Origin: Lactobacillus sp. CBA3606
Lineage (GTDB): Bacteria > Bacillota > Bacilli > Lactobacillales > Lactobacillaceae
Direction: 5' to 3'
NCBI RefSeq assembly: GCF_002970935.1
Contig: NZ_CP027194.1
Span: forward strand, 2,232,001 to 2,296,000
DNA: 64,000 bases
Shown: in pieces, positions 59,107-64,000 of the stretch
How positions within the stretch are numbered: position 1 is the first letter of the stretch
How the letters are laid out: every line of letters begins with the position of its first letter
Notes under the pieces: model-generated
Database searches by the model: none
Told to the model about the DNA's origin: nothing
What the model saw: the letters and a program-made list of their open reading frames with translations, nothing else
Position numbers and translations under genes: made by a program

Positions 59107-60507
59107 TTAAGCATCCAGCTTCTGGTTCATTTTACTATGATGGACCCCATAGCTAAAGTAAATAATGAGGCCAAAGACAAACCAAACCAATGAAGCGACC
59201 CAAGTTTCCAAGGATAATTGGGTCATCATGAAGAGACATAAACACCCGGAAACAATCGGTAAGACTGGATAAAAAGGCACGCGGAACCCTTTGATCTGAT
59301 TTAACTTTGGATTACGCCGTAGTAGCAAAATACCAAAGGAGACAAAGGTAAAGGCAATCAGGGTTCCGATATTAACCAAGTTCGCTAATTGACCAAGCGG
59401 AATGAACCCCGCTAAGATTGAAATGACGACGGTGACTGTAATCATCGCATGCTTAGGTGCGTGATGCTTGTCGATTTTACCTAAAAAGCTAGGTAAGAGG
59501 CCGTCACGACCAATCGAGTAGAGTAGTCGTGAACTACTATAAATCATCGTGACCATCATGGTAAACATGCCCGCTAATGCACCGATGGAGACAATCCCGG
59601 CAACGAAGTTTTGATGGACGAGTTGGAGGGCGAAAGTGACGGCATCATCCACGTTGAGTAACTTGTAAGAGACCATCCCAGTTAACACGGCTGAAACCAT
59701 AATATAGAAGGCGGTACAAATTACAAGCGTTCCAATAATCCCAATCGGCATGTTGCGTTTGGCATTCTTGACTTCGGCTGCGGATGACGAAACGGCATCA
59801 AAACCTAAGTAAGCGAAGAAGACCACCGCCGCACCATGGAAAATCCCTTGCGTCCCGAACGGTGCGAATGGCGTCCAATTACTGGGCTTCACATAGAAGG
59901 AACCCACCAGTAAAAAGATGATAATGATTGCTAATTTAACGGCGACAATGATATTGTTCAAGCGTACCGAAGTCTTGAGCCCGGCATCAATAATCCAAGC
60001 AATCACACAGACGATAATAATTGCGACCAAGTTGACGTAGGTGCCGTGCGCCGGATCGAAGGACCCCGTGATGGCTTTCGGTAATTTGAGGCCAAAACCG
60101 GCAATGAATGAATTAAAGTAAGCGGCCCAGCCAACGGCCACTGCCGCTACTGCTAAGACGTACTCTAAGACGAGGGCCCAACCGATAATCCAACCAATCA
60201 TTTCGCCGTAAACGATGTTACCATATGAATAAGCTGAACCCGCAATGGGTAAGACCGATGCAAATTCGGCGTAACACATCGCCGCGACGGCACAGACGAT
60301 TGCGGCAATGATGAATGATAAAATAATACCTGGACCGGCTTTAGTTGCGGCGACGGTACCGGGTAAAATGAAAATACCAGTCCCGATAACAGCCCCAATA
60401 CCTAAAGCAATTAGATCAATCGCGGATAAGGTCCGCTCAAATTGACTGTCTTTTTGTAGATAGCGCTCCAAAGCTTCTTTTTGGAATAAGCGCTGACGAA
60501 TCCCCAT
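59107..60507 (-). CDS. APC family amino-acid permease
   Basis: A 466-residue amino acid-polyamine-organocation permease of the cationic/branched-chain amino-acid branch (YfnA/BcaP-like), with 12 helices. Helix 1 has the signature ALGIGAVIGTGIFILPG, and helix 6 includes FFAYLGFDAVSSSAAEVKN. The C-terminal RVPFYPVLPI segment is also typical. The ATG at 60507 is preferred because AAAGGTGG lies 8 bases ahead; a GTG at 60519 is in frame. Monocistronic. The transported amino acid is not determined. Confidence 0.92.
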   Translation of the reverse strand: MGIRQRLFQKEALERYLQKDSQFERTLSAIDLIALGIGAVIGTGIFILPGTVAATKAGPGIILSFIIAAIVCAVAAMCYAEFASVLPIAGSAYSYGNIVYGEMIGWIIGWALVLEYVLAVAAVAVGWAAYFNSFIAGFGLKLPKAITGSFDPAHGTYVNLVAIIIVCVIAWIIDAGLKTSVRLNNIIVAVKLAIIIIFLLVGSFYVKPSNWTPFAPFGTQGIFHGAAVVFFAYLGFDAVSSSAAEVKNAKRNMPIGIIGTLVICTAFYIMVSAVLTGMVSYKLLNVDDAVTFALQLVHQNFVAGIVSIGALAGMFTMMVTMIYSSSRLLYSIGRDGLLPSFLGKIDKHHAPKHAMITVTVVISILAGFIPLGQLANLVNIGTLIAFTFVSFGILLLRRNPKLNQIKGFRVPFYPVLPIVSGCLCLFMMTQLSLETWVASLVWFVFGLIIYFSYGVHHSKMNQKLDA

Positions 60508-60720
60508 AGATTTTGCCACCTTTTTCAGTAGATTTAATTGACCATGTTCACATGATACCGTGAATAATTATTAAAAGTCAATTAGAATCAAGTGGGAGGC
60601 ATTAAAATCAGTGAGTTAACTTAGTTTGACGGGTCGCTTTACTAAACTTTAGCGGGTTACAGGTAAGTTGAATTCTGATAAGATGAAGCATAACGAATCG
60701 GAGTGAAGGAGGCGACGACC

Positions 60721-61536
60721 GTGTCGTCAATATTAGTGGCAGAAGATTTATCCGCAGTTGGTGGGATTTCACTAAGTGCGGCGCTTCCAGTTTTGACCGC
60801 GATGGACTATCAAGTTGCGGCGTTACCCACCAGCTTGCTATCGACTCATACAAGTGGGTATGGGCAGCCAGCTGTGGCTGATTTAAGCCAGTGGCTGCCC
60901 CAGACTTTTGCCCATTGGACGCAAGCCCAGCTTGATTTTAAACAAGCTTTGATTGGCTACGTGGGGTCGGTTGACTTATGCCGACAGCTAGCGGCTTATT
61001 TGCAACAGCAGCCCTTAACTTTACTAGTTGTGGACCCGGTCTTAGGCGATTTGGGACAGTTGTATTCAGGCTTTGACCAAGCTTATGTGCAGGCGATGCG
61101 CGACTTAGTTCAGTCAGCGGATGTGATTCTGCCAAATGTGACTGAGGCCAGCTTATTAACGGGCCAACCTTATCAAGCACAACCGGCGTTATTACCGATG
61201 CTGACGGCGTTGCAGGCCTTACTAAAGCCTGGTGCAACAGCAGTGATTACCGATGTAACTCAGAACCAACAAATTGGTTGCGCCTGGTTAGCGGCCGGAA
61301 CGGTTCAATTTGTTGGGCAACCGCGCTTGCCAGGACATTACAATGGGACTGGTGATACCTTGGCAGCGGTGATTACTGGCTTGTTAGGGCGTGGTTGGTC
61401 GTTGACGCGTAGCCTAACGTTAGCAACGCAATGGTTACAGTTAGCGGTTACGGAGACGTTGGCGGCCCAGCGGACGGATGAACGCCAAGGGGTGGCCTTG
61501 GGGGCATTGATCCGCGCAATTGGGTCACTAGTTTAA
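60721..61536 (+). CDS. Pyridoxal/pyridoxamine kinase-like protein (ribokinase fold)
   Basis: A 271-residue PfkB/ThiD-fold kinase that should phosphorylate a B6 vitamer. The N-terminal VAEDLSAVGGISLSAALP and SLLSTHTSGYG are pyridoxamine-kinase-like; the ATP/anion-hole motif is GHYNGTGDTLAAVITG and the substrate site includes VDPVLGD. The GTG at 60721 lies 7 bases after AAGGAGG; an upstream in-frame GTG at 60703 is inside that site. A hydroxymethylpyrimidine kinase (ThiD) activity is the alternative. The Nudix gene follows 53 bases later. Confidence 0.85.
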   Translation: MSSILVAEDLSAVGGISLSAALPVLTAMDYQVAALPTSLLSTHTSGYGQPAVADLSQWLPQTFAHWTQAQLDFKQALIGYVGSVDLCRQLAAYLQQQPLTLLVVDPVLGDLGQLYSGFDQAYVQAMRDLVQSADVILPNVTEASLLTGQPYQAQPALLPMLTALQALLKPGATAVITDVTQNQQIGCAWLAAGTVQFVGQPRLPGHYNGTGDTLAAVITGLLGRGWSLTRSLTLATQWLQLAVTETLAAQRTDERQGVALGALIRAIGSLV

Positions 61537-61589
61537 GTGAACCGCATGGTATAATTAAATGAAACAGTTGAATGAGGAGGACGAGCAAT

Positions 61590-62003
61590 ATGACGACTGA
61601 AGTCGCTAGTGGTGCCGTGGTGTATCAACTAAAGGCCGGCCAACCAGTTTATTTATTATTACAAAGTGCGACCAGTGATTTTTGGGGATTCCCCAAAGGA
61701 CATGTGGAAGCTGATGAAACTTTAGCAGCAACTGCGGTTCGTGAGATTCATGAAGAAACTCAGCTAACTGTGACAGTGAATACCGACTTTAAAGCATTCA
61801 CGGAATATCAATTACCGAATGGTAACTTAAAACAAATGACCTTATTCGTGAGTGAAGTGCCGGCAGGGGTCAGCATTACCCGACAAAAAATTGAGATTAA
61901 GGCCTTTGGTTGGTTTGACTATGCGACTGCCCGCGAACGTCTGACGTATCCTAATTTAAAGGAACTTTTGGATCAGGCCAATACGTATCTCACCCAAAAA
62001 TGA
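61590..62003 (+). CDS. Nudix hydrolase, Ap4A-type
   Basis: A 137-residue Nudix protein. The Nudix box reads GHVEADETLAATAVREIHEET (G-x5-E-x7-REU-x-EE), complete, with GFPKGH before it as in bis(5'-nucleosyl)-tetraphosphatases. It would cleave dinucleoside polyphosphates or similar nucleotides. GAGGAGG precedes the ATG at 61590; the frame is open from 61572. Terminator at 62025-62070. Confidence 0.9.
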   Translation: MTTEVASGAVVYQLKAGQPVYLLLQSATSDFWGFPKGHVEADETLAATAVREIHEETQLTVTVNTDFKAFTEYQLPNGNLKQMTLFVSEVPAGVSITRQKIEIKAFGWFDYATARERLTYPNLKELLDQANTYLTQK

Positions 62004-62024
62004 TTGGCACAATGTCGTTGAAAC

Positions 62025-62070
62025 AAAAAAATTACTGATGCCGTCGCATAAACGGTCATCAGTAATTTTT
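62025..62070 (+). terminator. Terminator after the Nudix gene
   Basis: AAAAATTACTGATG and CCGT / ACGG then TCATCAGTAATTTTT. Confidence 0.88.
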
Positions 62071-62111
62071 AAACTGTACAGCTAAGATCTATTAGGTTTA
62101 ATTAATAATTT

Positions 62112-62261
62112 TTAGGCTTGAGTTTTTAAGTTTGCAACTGCATCTTCGATTGTAACGCCTTCAGCGCGCAATTCTGGATGAAGTTTGTCAGTTGCAACGA
62201 ATAATTGACGCTGTGTATCCAACACAATGTTGAACCAGCTATTAGTTGTTTGAAATTTCAT
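62112..62261 (-). CDS. Small soluble protein, 49 residues
   Basis: A short minus-strand frame beginning MKFQTTNSWFNIVLDTQRQL, with a likely helix at the C-terminal end (TIEDAVANLKTQA). Its own promoter is present on the minus strand: TTGCAT (complement of 62363-62368), 17 bp, TATAGT (complement of 62340-62345). GGGAG stands 9-10 bases before the ATG. These support a real gene. No family recognised. It fills most of an otherwise empty 410-base gap. Confidence 0.6.
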   Translation of the reverse strand: MKFQTTNSWFNIVLDTQRQLFVATDKLHPELRAEGVTIEDAVANLKTQA

Positions 62262-62339
62262 ATGACAAAACTCCCTTCTGAAAATTGTTTGGTTATGCTA
62301 CGAGATGCTTTCATCATCTGTGAACCTTACAAGTAAACT

Positions 62340-62368
62340 ACTATACTCGGTTCGTTGATTTAATGCAA
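62340..62368 (-). promoter_or_regulatory. Promoter of the 49-residue protein gene
   Basis: Minus strand TTGCAT, exactly 17 bp, TATAGT; the leader to the ATG is about 70 bases long. Confidence 0.6.
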
Positions 62369-62413
62369 ATGAAAAGCCTTACAGCGATAAATAAATTAGG
62401 AGCGTTTTAAACC

Positions 62414-62992
62414 ATGACGAGGAAACGAATTTTTGTAATTACTGGACCAACTGGCAGTGGTAAAACGACCGTTAGTCGGTATTTAAAAGACCATTATAAT
62501 ATGCCACAAGTGATTACGCATACCACGCGAGCGCCCCGGCAAGGCGAAGTCGATGCAGTGGATTATTATTTTGAAACGGCAGCGAGCTTTGCAACTAAGC
62601 ATTACTTGGAACATGTGACCTACAGTGGACAACAGTACGGGTCATCACGCGAGGGCTTAGCAGCGGCATGGGAAAAAGCGGCTAATATCAGCATTGTGTT
62701 AGATACCGCGGGCGCGGTGACCTATGCGCGTGAGTTAGGTGAACAAGCAGTCATTATTTATCTTAAAGTCAGTCAACAACAGGCCTTAGTGGACCGATTG
62801 ACGAAACGTGGTGATCCCCAATTACGAATTGAACGGCGCGTTGCAAGCAAAGAATATTTACGTGATCAACAGTTGCCAGCTGGTTTAGTGGGGGCGGCGC
62901 AAGTCATTGTAAATGATGATTGGGCCACGACGACGGCCGCGCTGGATGCCTTAGTGGCACCGTATCAAAGTGCGGCAGAATCGGCTAATTAA
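62414..62992 (+). CDS. Guanylate kinase-like protein
   Basis: A 192-residue P-loop kinase of the guanylate kinase family. Walker A is GPTGSGKTT, the GMP-binding region is HTTRAPRQGEVDAVDYYFET, and the later YSGQQYGSS matches the lid. It resembles Gmk but is probably a paralogue: sequence after residue 110 is divergent, and genomes of this group also carry gmk next to rpoZ. It could phosphorylate GMP or another nucleotide. It is divergent from the 49-residue gene. Confidence 0.82.
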   Translation: MTRKRIFVITGPTGSGKTTVSRYLKDHYNMPQVITHTTRAPRQGEVDAVDYYFETAASFATKHYLEHVTYSGQQYGSSREGLAAAWEKAANISIVLDTAGAVTYARELGEQAVIIYLKVSQQQALVDRLTKRGDPQLRIERRVASKEYLRDQQLPAGLVGAAQVIVNDDWATTTAALDALVAPYQSAAESAN

Positions 62993-63083
62993 TTCACTTT
63001 TGGCTGGACTTATGCTAAACTAAATAGTAATCATTATGATTTAGCTTTAAGTAGTACTGACCAGAATGGAGGCCACGAACGAC

Positions 63084-63527
63084 ATGGAAGCAACGCTTGA
63101 ACAAGCAGTGTCGATTCTCCGGCGTAATCAATTAAAAATTACCAAGCAGCGACAAGCCTTGTTAGATTATTTAGTGACTTATCAAGAGCATTATGTGGCA
63201 ATTTCAGCGGTTGATGAGCATATGCGCACCCTATTTACGGGCATGAGTCATAATACAATCTATCGCAATATTAAAGAATTCGAAACTTTAGGGTTATTAG
63301 AATTAAAAGCCCAAGCCAATCAGACGTTGGTGAAATATCAATGTGATTTTGATCATCAGCATCACCATCACTTTGTTTGTTCAAATTGCGGCCGCGTGAT
63401 GGAGTTGGCAGCTTGCCCACTTGACGCCTATGAGGCCCAGCTACCCGGCTGTACGATTACGGGTCATCGGATTGAAATTTATGGATTATGTGCCGCCTGT
63501 ACTGCCAAACAAGCGACAGTGAAATAG
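63084..63527 (+). CDS. Fur family transcriptional regulator
   Basis: A 147-residue metal- or peroxide-responsive regulator (Fur/Zur/PerR). The N-terminal winged helix includes SHNTIYRNIKEFETLGLLEL. The His-rich dimerisation region DFDHQHHHHFVCSNCGRV carries the first CxxC, and YGLCAACTAK the second, which together form the structural zinc site. GGAGG at 63068-63072 matches the ATG at 63084 rather than the in-frame ATG at 63066. The sensed metal cannot be assigned. Terminator at 63526-63551. Confidence 0.9.
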   Translation: MEATLEQAVSILRRNQLKITKQRQALLDYLVTYQEHYVAISAVDEHMRTLFTGMSHNTIYRNIKEFETLGLLELKAQANQTLVKYQCDFDHQHHHHFVCSNCGRVMELAACPLDAYEAQLPGCTITGHRIEIYGLCAACTAKQATVK

Positions 63528-63551
63528 CTGACCATTTAAGTCAGCTTTTTT
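63526..63551 (+). terminator. Terminator after the Fur-family gene
   Basis: AGCTGAC (63526-63532) / GTCAGCT (63540-63546) then a T run. Confidence 0.85.
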
Positions 63552-63696
63552 TAACTGCGGATTTTGTGGGTACTGGTGTTAAACTGTTACTAAAGACTTT
63601 ATTAATTTCAATTGGAACTAATGCATTCTTAAGCTCAACATGGTTTAATTATTGATTGAGATTAGAGAATGATAGGCATAGAAGGGACTGACATTG

Positions 63697-64000
63697 ATGG
63701 CTTATCGAACACCACCATTTATTACACCATTTGCGATTGTGTCGATCGTGCTAGCACTTGGCGCGACGAACGTCGTGGTCAATAAAACCACGCATACAGT
63801 CAATGGTGCCAAGACTAGCAGTAGTGCAGTCGTAAAATCAGCCAGCAGTAGTACCACGGATAAAAATAAGGCTGATAAGGCATCTAGCGATAAAGACAAA
63901 GATAAAAATAAAGATAGTCGTTCGACTGATAGTAGCTCGGACGACACTAGTGATGATCAAAATAGTAGTAGTGCTAGCAGTAGTGACGATAATAGTAGTA
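63697..64000 (+). CDS. Serine-rich surface protein, 3' partial
   Basis: The frame opens at the ATG 63697 behind AAGGGA and stays open to the end of the window (101 codons). It begins MAYRTPPFITPFAIVSIVLA, a hydrophobic stretch that serves as signal anchor or signal peptide. A low-complexity region then follows rich in Ser, Asp, Lys and Thr (SSSTTDKNKADKAS, DKDKDKNKDS, SSDD repeats). Such tracts are linkers in secreted or wall-attached proteins of lactobacilli. The functional domain (possibly LysM, CAP or similar) lies beyond the window. Confidence 0.7.
   Translation, partial: MAYRTPPFITPFAIVSIVLALGATNVVVNKTTHTVNGAKTSSSAVVKSASSSTTDKNKADKASSDKDKDKNKDSRSTDSSSDDTSDDQNSSSASSSDDNSS

Noticed and set aside
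1-64000. CRISPR array or cas genes
   Set aside because: No regularly spaced direct repeats were seen. The only Cas-related protein is TnpB in its IS605 context.

Overview
The window looks like a chromosomal segment of a Lactobacillaceae member of the Lactiplantibacillus (Lactobacillus plantarum) type. The basis is gene content and order (cdaA-cdaR-glmM followed by a glmS ribozyme and glmS, ppx-ppk-ppx, tagH, pepX, an Spx-like gene), moderate GC, strong AGGAGG-type ribosome binding sites and frequent TTG/GTG starts. The species is inferred from remembered protein families only. Most genes are housekeeping; accessory pieces sit between them.

Layout. 1-1.9 kb: amino-acid ABC transporter, cut by the window start. 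2.0-2.13 kb: a 137-bp IS200/IS605-type miniature element. 2.36-14.7 kb: aldo/keto reductase, SDR, HAD phosphatase, ung, pta, tsaE, GNAT, two nuclease genes, an oxidoreductase, murB, a NhaP antiporter and a MarR regulator. 15.6-21 kb: c-di-AMP cyclase cdaA, cdaR, glmM, then a promoter, glmS ribozyme and glmS, linking c-di-AMP and cell-wall amino-sugar supply. 21-28 kb: a second HAD protein, galM with a cre-like site, a solitary tagH, a candidate small RNA, three small-operon genes that all start with TTG, a DUF2812 membrane protein, a lone tRNA-Asn and an Spx paralogue without its redox cysteines. 28.2-29.8 kb: an IS605-family element with decayed tnpA and intact tnpB. 30.1-32.1 kb: an AT-rich islet with a PaaX-like regulator, a DUF2798 membrane protein and a divergent PEBP-family gene sharing a compact promoter/operator. 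32.2-36.9 kb: polyphosphate operon. 37-45 kb: licD, marR, purine permease with a PurBox, prolyl peptidase, birA-bioY and an OatA-like acyltransferase.

45.2-55.5 kb is the main accessory locus. A four-gene minus-strand operon encodes a GtrB-GtrA fusion, a BcsA-like processive glycosyltransferase with a C-terminal PilZ domain, and two paralogous polytopic proteins that resemble GT-C enzymes. Next come a phage-style beta-helix protein and a secreted GH8-like glycosidase with a leucine-rich-repeat region. Together these look like an exopolysaccharide system of the bcs/pss kind that c-di-GMP could control, with a side-chain glycosylation module. 55.6-64 kb returns to ordinary genes: pepX, an OsmC protein, an amino-acid permease, a pyridoxal-kinase-like protein, a Nudix hydrolase, a guanylate-kinase paralogue, a Fur-family regulator and the start of a serine-rich surface protein.

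Most convincing novel signal: the miniature element at 2.0 kb keeps both ends of the tnpB element at 28-29.8 kb. It also keeps the folded region where a TnpB guide RNA (omega RNA) is expected, with a covarying base pair between the two copies.
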